This document shows, piece by piece, positions 1 through 7,266 of a stretch of 23,633 bases of DNA. The notes beneath the pieces were generated by a model. It saw nothing but the letters and a program-made list of their open reading frames with translations. It did not search any database and was not told where the DNA came from. A program made the position numbers and the translations under genes. This DNA is from an uncultured Clostridia bacterium. Its GTDB lineage: Bacteria > Bacillota > Clostridia > Christensenellales > Borkfalkiaceae. The stretch lies in contig CALVPW010000067.1 in the NCBI GenBank assembly GCA_944354085.1, forward strand, positions 1-23,633, in the 5' to 3' direction. Position 1 is the first letter of the stretch. Every line of letters begins with the position of its first letter.

Positions 1-1386
1 CCGCTCAAACCGCGCATTTCCGATTTTATGCGCGATCTCGATGAGACGCTGTGGTCGTACGGCATTTTTGCCAAGACCAAGCACAACGAAGTCGCGCCCG
101 CGCAGCACGAGCTCGCGCCCGTCTTCACGACGACGAACGTCGCGGTGGACGACAATCAGCTCACGATGGAGCTCATGAAAAAAGTCGCGCAAAAGCACGG
201 CATGGCGTGCCTGCTGCACGAAAAACCCTTCGAAGGGGTGAACGGCTCGGGCAAACACAACAACTGGTCGCTCTCCACGGATACGGGGCTGAATCTGCTC
301 GATCCAGGTGAAACGCCCGAAAAGAACACACTGTTCATGCTCGTGCTCGCCTGCGTGATCGCCGCGGTGGACAACTATCAGGGCATCCTGCGCGCATGCG
401 TCGCGTCTGCGGGCAACGATCACCGCCTCGGCGCGAACGAGGCGCCGCCCGCCATCATTTCGGTGTATCTGGGCGATCAGCTGGGCGCCATCGTCGACAG
501 CATCGTGCTCGGGCGCGAATATGTGCCGAAAAAAGCCGTCCCCGGCTCCATCGGCGTGCCCGAATCGCCCATTTTCCCCATCGATACGACCGACCGCAAC
601 CGCGCCTCGCCCTTCGCCTTTACGGGCAACAAGTTCGAGTTCCGCATGCTTGGTTCGCAGGCGTCCGTCGCCGATCCCAACATCGTGCTCAACACCATCG
701 CCGCGCAGGCGTTCTCCGAGGCGGTGGACGCACTCACGGGGGCGGAAGACCTCGAGGCGGCTTGCAAGGCGTATACCGAAAAGCTCTTAAAGGCGCATTA
801 CCGCATCATCTTCAACTATAACGGCTACGGCCCCGATTGGGAACCCGAAGCCGAGCGCAGGGGGCTGCTCAACAACAAGACGACGGCGGACGCCGTGCCC
901 GAATATTTCAAACGCGAGAATATCGACGTGTTCGTGCGGCAGGGCGTGTATACCGAAAAGGAGGTCGTCGCCCGCGCCAATATCAGTCTGGAAAACTACG
1001 TCAAGACCATCAATATCGAGGCGCTTACCATGCTCGAGATGGGCAAACAGGACGTCTATCCCGCCGTCAACGCCTATATCGCAGAGCTGTGCTCGGTGAT
1101 CGCTGCCAAGCGCGCCGTCTCCGAAAAGCTCGCCTGCAAGGCGGATATCGCCCTTGCGGAAAAGCTCTCCGCGATGAACGAGGCGTTTGCGGACGCCATG
1201 AAGAAGCTGGAAAAAGACCTTTCGGAGATGCCTGCGGGCGAGGGACCTGCGTCGCAGAAGATGGCGCACGTGGTCGTGCCTGATATGGAGGCGGTCCGCA
1301 CCATTGCGGACGGTATGGAAAAACTGTGCGCGTCCGATTATTGGCCGTATCCCACGTATACCGATCTTTTGTACAGCATCCGTTGA
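1..1386 (+). CDS. glnN: Glutamine synthetase type III, C-terminal part (5' end outside window)
   Basis: This gene makes glutamine from glutamate, ammonia and ATP in the cytosol. The frame is open from base 1 (it reads PLKPRISDFMRDLDETLW), so the N-terminal part lies upstream of the window. About 461 residues remain of a family usually near 700. Glutamine synthetase catalytic motifs are visible: an NGSGKHNNWS stretch (ATP/glutamate site) and NRASPFAFTGNKFEFR in the type III form. The long C-terminal helical extension, ending in a YWPYPTYTDLLYSIR tail, is typical of GSIII and absent from GSI. The stop at 1384-1386 is followed within 15 bases by a hairpin terminator. Nothing in the window shows its regulation. 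The family call is secure; the symbol follows common usage for GSIII. Confidence 0.95.
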   Translation, partial: PLKPRISDFMRDLDETLWSYGIFAKTKHNEVAPAQHELAPVFTTTNVAVDDNQLTMELMKKVAQKHGMACLLHEKPFEGVNGSGKHNNWSLSTDTGLNLLDPGETPEKNTLFMLVLACVIAAVDNYQGILRACVASAGNDHRLGANEAPPAIISVYLGDQLGAIVDSIVLGREYVPKKAVPGSIGVPESPIFPIDTTDRNRASPFAFTGNKFEFRMLGSQASVADPNIVLNTIAAQAFSEAVDALTGAEDLEAACKAYTEKLLKAHYRIIFNYNGYGPDWEPEAERRGLLNNKTTADAVPEYFKRENIDVFVRQGVYTEKEVVARANISLENYVKTINIEALTMLEMGKQDVYPAVNAYIAELCSVIAAKRAVSEKLACKADIALAEKLSAMNEAFADAMKKLEKDLSEMPAGEGPASQKMAHVVVPDMEAVRTIADGMEKLCASDYWPYPTYTDLLYSIR

Positions 1387-1398
1387 TCGCATAAAAAG

Positions 1399-1428
1399 AT
1401 CCCGCCCGTCGAAAAAGACGGGCGGGAT
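1399..1428. terminator. Bidirectional intrinsic terminator between glnN and the converging minus-strand operon
   Basis: A perfect 12-bp stem (ATCCCGCCCGTC at 1399-1410 and its complement at 1417-1428) has a GAAAAA loop. It is flanked by an A-run on the left (1393-1397) and ATTTC on the right. It lies between two converging genes, so it probably serves both. Confidence 0.85.
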
Positions 1429-1440
1429 ATTTCATCTCGT

Positions 1441-1944
1441 TCAGTTCTTTTTTGCGGTGCGCGCTTTGAGCTCCGCCTCGCGGCCGAGGATACCGTCCAC
1501 GAGGGTGAGGGCGCGTGCGGCGGAGGCGGCTGCCTCGGACATGCCCCCAAGATCGCTTGCGTCGCGCTTGCCGAATTTGTATGCCGCAAGCTGTGTGCGC
1601 GCGCTTTCGAGGTGCCCGGACGCCGTTTCGAGATCGCCGTCCCGTTCCTTGTCCGCCATCTGCGCGGCGGTGTAGGCGAGCTTATCCGCCCGTGCGGTGA
1701 GGCGGGTGGCGCGGCGGGAAAAGCGGTAGCGCGAAAGTGCGGGCGCATCTTTGGAAAGGGCGGCGATCGCCTCCGAGAAAGCGACGAGCTGTTTTTTGAA
1801 TTCGGCGTTTTTGGGGAGCCTTCCCGCCTTGCGCAGCATCGCCAGCACGATGAGCCCCACAACGATGACCGCCGCATAGGCGACGTATTCGATCCAGAGG
1901 CGGGGATCGCCGAGCCCCGATGCCGTTTCTGCCAGAACGTTCAT
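1441..1944 (-). CDS. Small membrane-anchored protein of unknown function, partner of the MscS gene
   Basis: The 167-residue product starts at ATG 1944, whose first bases overlap the TGA stop of the upstream mscS gene (ATGA). An AAGGAGG site lies about 6 bases upstream, which argues for this start over an in-frame upstream codon. One membrane segment is visible near residues 18-37 (IEYVAYAAVIVVGLIVLAML). The remainder is a basic, alanine-rich helical domain, probably cytoplasmic and possibly coiled-coil, ending in RTAKKN. I do not recognise a named family. Overlap with the channel gene implies co-translation and a related role in the envelope, but this is inference only. Confidence 0.8.
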   Translation of the reverse strand: MNVLAETASGLGDPRLWIEYVAYAAVIVVGLIVLAMLRKAGRLPKNAEFKKQLVAFSEAIAALSKDAPALSRYRFSRRATRLTARADKLAYTAAQMADKERDGDLETASGHLESARTQLAAYKFGKRDASDLGGMSEAAASAARALTLVDGILGREAELKARTAKKN

Positions 1945-2810
1945 GCTTCGCCTCCTTTTTGCGTTTCTTGTTCGCGGTCTGCGTCCTCCCAATCTTCGCG
2001 CAGTTTGACTTCGAGGCGGTTGAAAGGCTTCTCGATGCCGTGCGCCGTGAGCGTTTCGAGCAAGATCTCTCTCAGGTCAAAATACAGATCCCAATAATTT
2101 GCGGTGGGGCCCCATGCGCGGACGGAAAATTTTAAGGTGTGTTCGCCGTAATCTGCGAGGACGACGGAAGGGGCGGGCGTCGTGACCGTGTATTTGTACG
2201 CCGCCGTCGCTTCCAGTAAAAAGGCTTTGACTTCCCGTACGTTCACGCCGTAGGGGACGGGCAGGTCGATGACGACGCGCCTCAACGGCATGGTGCTGTA
2301 ATTGACGAGCTTGCTGCCCAACACTTCGCTGTTGGGGACGATGATCTCCTCGTTGCTGTACGTTAAGATCTTGGTGTTAAAGAGGCGGATGTCCTGCACC
2401 AGCCCGTCCATGCCGCCGATGGAGATATAGTCGCCCTTTTTGAAGGGCTTCGTAAAAATGATGATCACGCCGTTCGCGAGGCTCGCAAGGCTGTCCTTTA
2501 AGGCGAGCGCGATGGCGAGCGCCACCGCCGAGAACGCCGCGATGATGCCTGCCGTCGAGAACCCGAGCGAACTCACGAGCAGGATGATGAGCAGAACGTA
2601 TAAAATGACCGTCACCACCGAGATGACGAACGTCGAAGCCGAGCGGTCGAGCTTGCGGCTCTTTAAGGCGGCGGAACGCGCGATCACGCGCACGATCTTG
2701 ATGACGATGAGCCCCAGCACGAGGAACGCCACGGTGCGGACGATGGCGAGCCCCGTGTGCTGCACGAAGTCTGTCCCGATGGCTTTGAGCGCTTCCCAAA
2801 TATCGTTCAC
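1941..2810 (-). CDS. MscS-family small-conductance mechanosensitive channel
   Basis: The 289-residue product is the usual length for a short MscS-like channel, which opens under membrane tension to release solutes after osmotic down-shock. Three hydrophobic segments are visible. The third, pore-lining one (roughly residues 85-110, TAGIIAAFSAVALAIALALK) runs into the family signature GVIIIFTKPFKKGDYI and a following beta domain (NSEVLGSKLVNYS). The C-terminal alpha/beta domain reaches the end (HGIEKPFNRLEVKL). The start codon is GTG, preceded 5 bases upstream by AGGAGG. A sigma-A-like promoter lies just in front. It is the first gene of a two-gene operon with the 167-residue membrane protein, overlapping by 4 bases. 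Confidence 0.92.
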   Translation of the reverse strand: MNDIWEALKAIGTDFVQHTGLAIVRTVAFLVLGLIVIKIVRVIARSAALKSRKLDRSASTFVISVVTVILYVLLIILLVSSLGFSTAGIIAAFSAVALAIALALKDSLASLANGVIIIFTKPFKKGDYISIGGMDGLVQDIRLFNTKILTYSNEEIIVPNSEVLGSKLVNYSTMPLRRVVIDLPVPYGVNVREVKAFLLEATAAYKYTVTTPAPSVVLADYGEHTLKFSVRAWGPTANYWDLYFDLREILLETLTAHGIEKPFNRLEVKLREDWEDADREQETQKGGEA

Positions 2811-2827
2811 GATGACCTCCTATCATA

Positions 2828-2849
2828 CAGTATACCACCAGTATACCAC
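2828..2849 (-). repeat. Tandem 11-base repeat across the mscS promoter -10 region
   Basis: CAGTATACCAC occurs twice in direct tandem (2828-2838 and 2839-2849, plus-strand reading). Each copy contains the palindrome GTATAC, which on the minus strand supplies a TATACT hexamer. Only the copy nearest the -35 has correct promoter spacing. The other may be an operator half or a simple duplication. Confidence 0.75.
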
Positions 2850-2868
2850 ATTTTTCAGCAAAAAACAA
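2840..2868 (-). promoter_or_regulatory. Sigma-A-like promoter of the mscS operon
   Basis: On the minus strand, TTGTTT (2868-2863) is followed after 17 bases by TATACT (2845-2840). Start-site spacing puts the transcript start close to the second TATACT copy, giving a leader of roughly 20-25 bases. The -35 hexamer is inside the T-tract of the preceding terminator. Confidence 0.7.
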
Positions 2869-2897
2869 GGGGGACGCGGAAATTCGCCGCGTCCCCC
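2869..2897 (-). terminator. Intrinsic terminator of the 363-residue membrane protein gene
   Basis: Read on the minus strand, an 11-bp GC-rich stem (GGGGGACGCGG with CCGCGTCCCCC) with a 7-base loop is followed by TTGTTTTTT. It lies 16 bases beyond the stop at 2913. Confidence 0.88.
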
Positions 2898-2912
2898 GAG
2901 CATGTCAAATTT

Positions 2913-4004
2913 TTATACGCCGTCGCGGATGAAGCGGCGGATCCTGCGTTTGATGGGGAATGCCCAAAAGATGGAGATGAGCCAAAGCAGCAGATAGCAC
3001 GCGCCGCTGATCCACGAGAGCGAGCTGACCATGCCGAGGATCGCCGTAAACGCGGCGTCCTGGATCAAAGCGCCTGCAACGAGGGGCGCCACGCCAAAGA
3101 GCAGGCAGGGGAAAAATCCGAACAGCTTTACATACCACATCGTAAAACGGCGGTTGGAGGAGAAGATGTGGAAGAAGGCGAACAAAAAGAGGATCGCCCA
3201 CACCGCGGCAAAGAAGAGGACGGCGATGCTGACGACGAGGAAGACCCACGAGGGAACGGAATCGAGGATACTTTCGCCCGTCTCCTCTTCGCCGATCATG
3301 CCGCTCGCAAGGTCGGAAAAGTTCGTGTAAACTTCGCCCGAGCCATCTTCGCCCTGCATCGCCTGCGAGGCGTTCACGCAGATAAATGCTTCGGTGGAGA
3401 AGCTGCCGTTTTGGGCGACCGTCTCGTCGTACATGTCGCGCAGCTGCGCCTGCAGCTCGGCGTCGTCCCAATCCACTTCGGCGGAGGCGAATTCTTCGCG
3501 CAGGGTCTGCGTGACGGATGCGATCGCCGCGTCGATCTCTTCGTCTCCTTTGGCGTTTTCGAGCGTCGCGAGAGAGTCCGTAACGGCGTCGACGGATGTC
3601 TGATCGACTTCCGTTCCCATCGACTGCGACGCCATGGAGAGCAGCGCGCGCGAGGCGAGCTCGTTGGATTTTTCGCTCAGCGAGGCGGTCACGGGCGCAA
3701 GGAGCACGCCCATGGGGTCTTCGTCAAAGCCGAGTTTGGCAAGATCGCTCCCCGTGACGGAGATGGTAAAGTCCACCCCTTCGAGCAGGGAAAGCGGGGA
3801 GCCGTCCGTCTCTTCCTCCGTGCTTTCGCCGCCCATGCTGTCCGCGAGGGCGGAAACGTCGTCGATATGGACGGTGAGGAGGGGCATAAAGAGGATGGAG
3901 AACGCCGCAACGAGCGAGAGGATCGCCACTACGATATTGAGCGGGATGAGGCTGCGCTGCCTGCGTTTGTACTCGGGATCGTCTTTGTACGCTTTGTGTG
4001 CCAT
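2913..4004 (-). CDS. Multi-pass membrane protein of unknown function
   Basis: The 363-residue product is not recognised. A charged N-terminus (MAHKAYKDDPEYKRRQRS) precedes a membrane segment near residues 22-44. A long acidic, Ser/Ala/Glu-rich segment of about 200 residues follows, probably outside the membrane. Three further membrane segments lie in the last third (near residues 250-280, 293-315 and 325-350), with a basic C-terminus (KRRIRRFIRDGV). The start is ATG at 4004 with a weak GGTAGGT site 8 bases upstream. The gene has its own strong promoter and its own terminator, so it is monocistronic. The topology of one anchor, a large outer domain and a C-terminal bundle could suit an envelope-stress or transport accessory protein, but there is no motif to support a function. 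Confidence 0.85.
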   Translation of the reverse strand: MAHKAYKDDPEYKRRQRSLIPLNIVVAILSLVAAFSILFMPLLTVHIDDVSALADSMGGESTEEETDGSPLSLLEGVDFTISVTGSDLAKLGFDEDPMGVLLAPVTASLSEKSNELASRALLSMASQSMGTEVDQTSVDAVTDSLATLENAKGDEEIDAAIASVTQTLREEFASAEVDWDDAELQAQLRDMYDETVAQNGSFSTEAFICVNASQAMQGEDGSGEVYTNFSDLASGMIGEEETGESILDSVPSWVFLVVSIAVLFFAAVWAILFLFAFFHIFSSNRRFTMWYVKLFGFFPCLLFGVAPLVAGALIQDAAFTAILGMVSSLSWISGACYLLLWLISIFWAFPIKRRIRRFIRDGV

Positions 4005-4034
4005 AACTTACCTACCCAAAAATAGTTTTTATAT

Positions 4035-4063
4035 ATTTTACAAGAAAGAGCGGGGCGCGTCAA
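4035..4063 (-). promoter_or_regulatory. Strong sigma-A-like promoter of the 363-residue membrane protein
   Basis: On the minus strand TTGACG (4063-4058), a 17-base spacer and TAAAAT (4040-4035) form a near-consensus promoter about 30 bases before the start codon. The -35 element is inside the downstream arm of the hairpin that ends the preceding ABC permease gene. Confidence 0.82.
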
Positions 4064-4092
4064 GTCTTTTTTTGAAAGACCGGCGCGTCCCG
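4051..4092 (-). terminator. Probable terminator of the ABC permease gene
   Basis: A long imperfect hairpin starts 5 bases beyond the permease stop. Its arms lie at about 4075-4092 and 4051-4069, with an A-rich loop. In minus-strand RNA it has a few mismatches, and the tail that follows (CTCTTTCTTGT) is only moderately T-rich. Position supports the call; strength is uncertain. Confidence 0.5.
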
Positions 4093-4096
4093 TTTT

Positions 4097-6160
4097 TCAT
4101 TCGATGGCTTTTAAGGAACTGTTCATATCGATGCCCGTGATCTTACGGCGGAGCATGAGCGTGACGAGGATGGTGAAGACGACCGAAAGGACGGGGGCGA
4201 GCACCCATACGAACCAGCCGATGCCGGGGATGGAGCCAAAGCCCATCACGTTGAAGACGAACAGGCACAGCAGGCATCCGAGCGGGAGCCCGAACAGGAT
4301 GCCGATGGCGCTCGTGATGTAGATCTCTCGGTAGATATAGCCCGCGACCTCGTTATCGTAATAGCCGAGCACCATCAGGGTGGCGAGTTCGCGTTCGCGT
4401 TCGCTGATGTTGATGTTGGTGAGCGTGTAGATGACGACGAAGTTCAAAAGCGCCGCGAACACGAGCACGATGACGGCGACGCCGATCATCGCTGCGCCGC
4501 CGATATCCTGGAAGAGGCAGCAATCCAGAACGGCGAGCCCCGCCAGAACCAGCGCGGTGGAGCAGGCGACGGAGACGACCGTCATCAAAAAGCGGACGAA
4601 GAAGCGCAATACGTTGCGCATCGTCGATTTGTATTTGAAGGAGAGCCTGTTCCAGATGAGGGGGATGCGCTCCAAAAAGACGGTCTTGCCCGCTTTGGGC
4701 GTTTTGGGGCGCAGCAGGTCGGCAGGTTCGCTGCGGGTGAGCTTGACGCCCGCGATCACGGTGGCGATGAGCGTCGAAAAGAGGATGACCGCAAAGATGA
4801 TGAGGTAGTACGTCATCACGACCTGCGAGGAATAGGGCGGGAGCGTGTAGTTCCATTCAAAGTTGATAAAGATGATGCGCGCGAGCCCGAGCCCTGCAAA
4901 ATATGCGCCCACGCCGCCGATGAGCGTGCCGATCAGGGCAAACAAAAGGTATTTGGAGATGATCGCCGCGGGCGAATAGCCCAGCGTCAGCAGGCAGGCG
5001 ATCTGCCCGCGTTCCTCGTCCAAGAGCCGCGTCATCGTGGAGAGCACGACGAGGATGGTCACGAACAAAAAGACGACCATCAGAACGTAGCCGATGCCTG
5101 CGATCTTTGCGCCGTACTGCGTGAACGATTCAAAGGAATAATTCTCGTGCAGGGTGAGGATCTCGGGCGAGGCTTCGAGCCCGAGCGCCGCGATCGAACG
5201 CTCGGCGTCTTCGAGCGCGTCTTCGTATCCGAAGGAAAAGAGCTCGCCCGCGTCGGGAAGGGTAAGATAGACCTGATTGCGCAGTTCCGCCGCCGCAATG
5301 GTGAGTTCTTGCTCGCCCTCTGTTTCGGGGATCGTTGTCCCTTCGAGCATCCCGCTCGTGAACGTGCCCGTCGTCACCGTATCGGCGACTGTGTCGATGA
5401 GGTCGCCGAACACGTAAAAGACGGCGGCAAGGTCGAGCATATCCTCTTCGTCGTCGGAGGCGGGGTCGTCGGTATAGCTCGGGTCGTCGCGCACCGCCAT
5501 GTGAAGGGGATTGAGGAGCGTGCCGCCCAAAACGTATTCCTGCGTTGCGGAGATATCGATCTCGAGCGCCGCTTCCTGTTCGCCGATAAAGGGGATGCCC
5601 GTATCGATCGTCTCCGTGCGCGATTCGTGCATGGAAAACGCCATCGTGAACGCGGCGCCCGCTTCATAGGCGGGGAGCTGTTCGGTGGCGCGCTCCGCGT
5701 ACACGGTCACGGTGTGCTCTTTGGCGGGCGTATCGTACGTCTGCACGTTCTCAAAGACATCCTGTGTCACGTCGGAAGGGCTTTGGGCGGTATCGTACAA
5801 ATACACCCGCACGATGCCGTCGGGCACGCCCGTAAAGGTGAGCGCGGTATCGTTGACCGTCGCCTTGCCGTCCTTGACTTCGAATTCGAGCATGCCGCCC
5901 GTAAGCACGTTCTTTGCGCCGAACTGCTCCTTTATAAGGGCGATATCGCCGTCCGAGAACGCGCCCTCGTCGTTGAGCAGGATAAGATCGCTCACGTTCT
6001 GCGCGCTGCGGTATTCGTCGAGCGAGTCGTTGATCTTATCCGTCGCCATCCCGACGCCCGCGACCAGCCCGATGCTCACGAGCACCATCAAGATGATGGA
6101 AACGAGCCTTGTGATATGGCGCCTGAACATGCGCCCGAACGTCTTGAAATACGTGCTCAC
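4097..6160 (-). CDS. ABC transporter permease, MacB/FtsX type
   Basis: The 687-residue product has the FtsX/MacB permease layout. One membrane segment lies near the N-terminus (about residues 16-38). An extracytoplasmic domain of roughly 310 residues rich in Glu/Asp/Thr follows. Then comes a three-segment FtsX core (TRLLDEERGQIACLLTLGYS is the cytoplasmic signature) and a second FtsX-like bundle with the matching SERERELATLMVLGYYDNE motif. The GTG start at 6160 overlaps the TGA of the ATPase gene and has GAGGAG about 8 bases upstream. A longer frame opens earlier but would sit wholly inside the ATPase gene. Such pairs export peptides, antibiotics or lipoproteins, or act as mechanotransmitters; the substrate cannot be told. 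No peptide-sensing kinase gene is adjacent. Confidence 0.9.
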   Translation of the reverse strand: MSTYFKTFGRMFRRHITRLVSIILMVLVSIGLVAGVGMATDKINDSLDEYRSAQNVSDLILLNDEGAFSDGDIALIKEQFGAKNVLTGGMLEFEVKDGKATVNDTALTFTGVPDGIVRVYLYDTAQSPSDVTQDVFENVQTYDTPAKEHTVTVYAERATEQLPAYEAGAAFTMAFSMHESRTETIDTGIPFIGEQEAALEIDISATQEYVLGGTLLNPLHMAVRDDPSYTDDPASDDEEDMLDLAAVFYVFGDLIDTVADTVTTGTFTSGMLEGTTIPETEGEQELTIAAAELRNQVYLTLPDAGELFSFGYEDALEDAERSIAALGLEASPEILTLHENYSFESFTQYGAKIAGIGYVLMVVFLFVTILVVLSTMTRLLDEERGQIACLLTLGYSPAAIISKYLLFALIGTLIGGVGAYFAGLGLARIIFINFEWNYTLPPYSSQVVMTYYLIIFAVILFSTLIATVIAGVKLTRSEPADLLRPKTPKAGKTVFLERIPLIWNRLSFKYKSTMRNVLRFFVRFLMTVVSVACSTALVLAGLAVLDCCLFQDIGGAAMIGVAVIVLVFAALLNFVVIYTLTNINISERERELATLMVLGYYDNEVAGYIYREIYITSAIGILFGLPLGCLLCLFVFNVMGFGSIPGIGWFVWVLAPVLSVVFTILVTLMLRRKITGIDMNSSLKAIE

Positions 6161-6858
6161 CACTCGATCTCCTCGATGGGGGTGGGCTCTTTGTTCACCT
6201 CGATCCATTCGATGCGTCCGCTCTTGATGTGGATGACTTTATCCGCCATATCTTTGAGCGCGGCGTTGTGCGTGACGATGACGACGGGCTTTTTTTGCTG
6301 TTTGGAAACGTCGTGCAAAAGTTTTAAGATGATCTTGCCCGTCACATAGTCGAGCGCGCCCGTCGGTTCGTCGCACAGCAGCAGCTTCGGGTTTTTGGCG
6401 AGCGCCCGCGCAATGGAGACGCGCTGCTGCTCCCCGCCCGAGAGCTGGGCAGGGAAGTTGGAGAGCCGCTCGCTCAGTCCCACTTCGGAGAGCACGGTCT
6501 TGGGATCGCGCGCGTCTTTGCAAATCTCCACGGCGATCTCCACGTTCTCGAGCGCGGTCAAATTGGGCATCAGGTTATAAAATTGGAACACGAAGCCTAC
6601 GTCGGTGCGGCGGTATGCGGTGAGCCCTTTTTTGTTGAGCGCGGTCACGTCCTTTCCGTCGAGCACGATGGTGCCCGAAGTCGCGCAGTCCATGCCGCCC
6701 AGCAAGTTCAAAAGGGTGGTCTTGCCCGCGCCCGAAGAGCCGAGCACCACCGCAAACTCCCCGTCGTCGAGGGAGAAGGAAACGTCTTTGAGCGCGTCGA
6801 CGCTCACGTCGCCCGAATGATAGGTCTTGCATACGTTTTCGAGGGTCAGATAACTCAT
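6157..6858 (-). CDS. ABC transporter ATP-binding protein, MacB/LolD type
   Basis: The 233-residue ATPase drives the overlapping permease. Walker A is GSSGAGKTT (residues 40-48). The ABC signature is LSGGEQQRVSIARAL, Walker B is LLLCDEPTGALD, and the H-loop is VIVTHN. The PTGALD form and the insertion around DVGFVFQFYNLMPNLTALENVE are typical of the MacB/LolD/BceA group. The start chosen is the ATG at 6858 (MSYLTLENV), because the next upstream ATG overlaps the promoter -10 and would add 19 atypical residues. The ribosome site (AAGGCAGG) is weak. It forms a two-gene operon with the permease by stop/start overlap. Confidence 0.93.
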   Translation of the reverse strand: MSYLTLENVCKTYHSGDVSVDALKDVSFSLDDGEFAVVLGSSGAGKTTLLNLLGGMDCATSGTIVLDGKDVTALNKKGLTAYRRTDVGFVFQFYNLMPNLTALENVEIAVEICKDARDPKTVLSEVGLSERLSNFPAQLSGGEQQRVSIARALAKNPKLLLCDEPTGALDYVTGKIILKLLHDVSKQQKKPVVIVTHNAALKDMADKVIHIKSGRIEWIEVNKEPTPIEEIEW

Positions 6859-6903
6859 GGATCTTTGCCTGCCTTGTAGGATACGTGCTTTGTTCTTAGT
6901 TTT

Positions 6904-6931
6904 ATTATACCACATTCTGTTTCCGATTCAA
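6904..6931 (-). promoter_or_regulatory. Promoter of the ABC transporter operon, extended -10
   Basis: On the minus strand TTGAAT (6931-6926), a 16-base spacer and the consensus TATAAT (6909-6904) preceded by TGTGG form a good promoter. The start ATG lies 45 bases downstream of the -10. Confidence 0.78.
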
Positions 6932-6937
6932 GCAAAT

Positions 6938-6962
6938 TGCGCGAGCGAAAGCGCATTTTTTT
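6938..6962 (+). terminator. Terminator-like hairpin in the divergent intergenic region
   Basis: TGCGC (6938-6942), an 8-base GAGCGAAA loop, GCGCA (6951-6955) and seven T residues read as a short intrinsic terminator in the plus direction. No plus-strand gene lies upstream. It could stop antisense or divergent transcription from reaching the pst promoter. The 5-bp stem makes the call modest. Confidence 0.45.
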
Positions 6963-7013
6963 GTGATTTTTTATGAAAATTTCTTCACAAAAGATAGCGG
7001 ATAATCGAAATAT

Positions 7014-7036
7014 ATGACATTGATTTTACTTGTCAT
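7014..7036. promoter_or_regulatory. Inverted repeat ATGACA-N11-TGTCAT, possible operator
   Basis: Perfect 6-base arms at 7014-7019 and 7031-7036 surround an 11-base AT-rich centre, a spacing suitable for a dimeric regulator. It lies about 180 bases upstream of the pst -10 and about 105 bases upstream of the ABC operon -10. The TGACA core resembles one unit of the downstream Pho-box array. Confidence 0.35.
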
Positions 7037-7148
7037 GCAAAGTAGTTACAAAGTGCGGCGGCGGGCGCGCATAAATATTATATGGTAAAAGCGGGAATAC
7101 TCGTGACGGGGGAGCGCGGGCGGGCGGCGCGCAATTGTAAAATATTTT

Positions 7149-7221
7149 TTACAAACGGGCGGAAAAATTTACAAGTTCGTGACAACTTTGTGCGGGAGTT
7201 TTTACAACCGCGTGATATGAT
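7149..7221 (+). promoter_or_regulatory. Pho-box-like repeat array and -10 of the pst operon
   Basis: Units TTACAA (7150), TTACAA (7170), TGACAA (7181) and TTACAA (7202) are spaced 20, 11 and 21 bases, so they fall on one helical face. This matches the TT(A/C/T)ACA-type direct repeats bound by PhoP/PhoB family regulators. A -10-like TATGAT with TG in front lies at 7216-7221, only 9 bases after the last unit, with no recognisable -35. That is the arrangement of activated Pho promoters. The transcript would start near 7228, leaving a leader of about 39 bases. Confidence 0.65.
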
Positions 7222-7266
7222 AAAGGCACAAATCGAGAAAAGGAAGAAAGAAAGGAGAAAAAAGGT

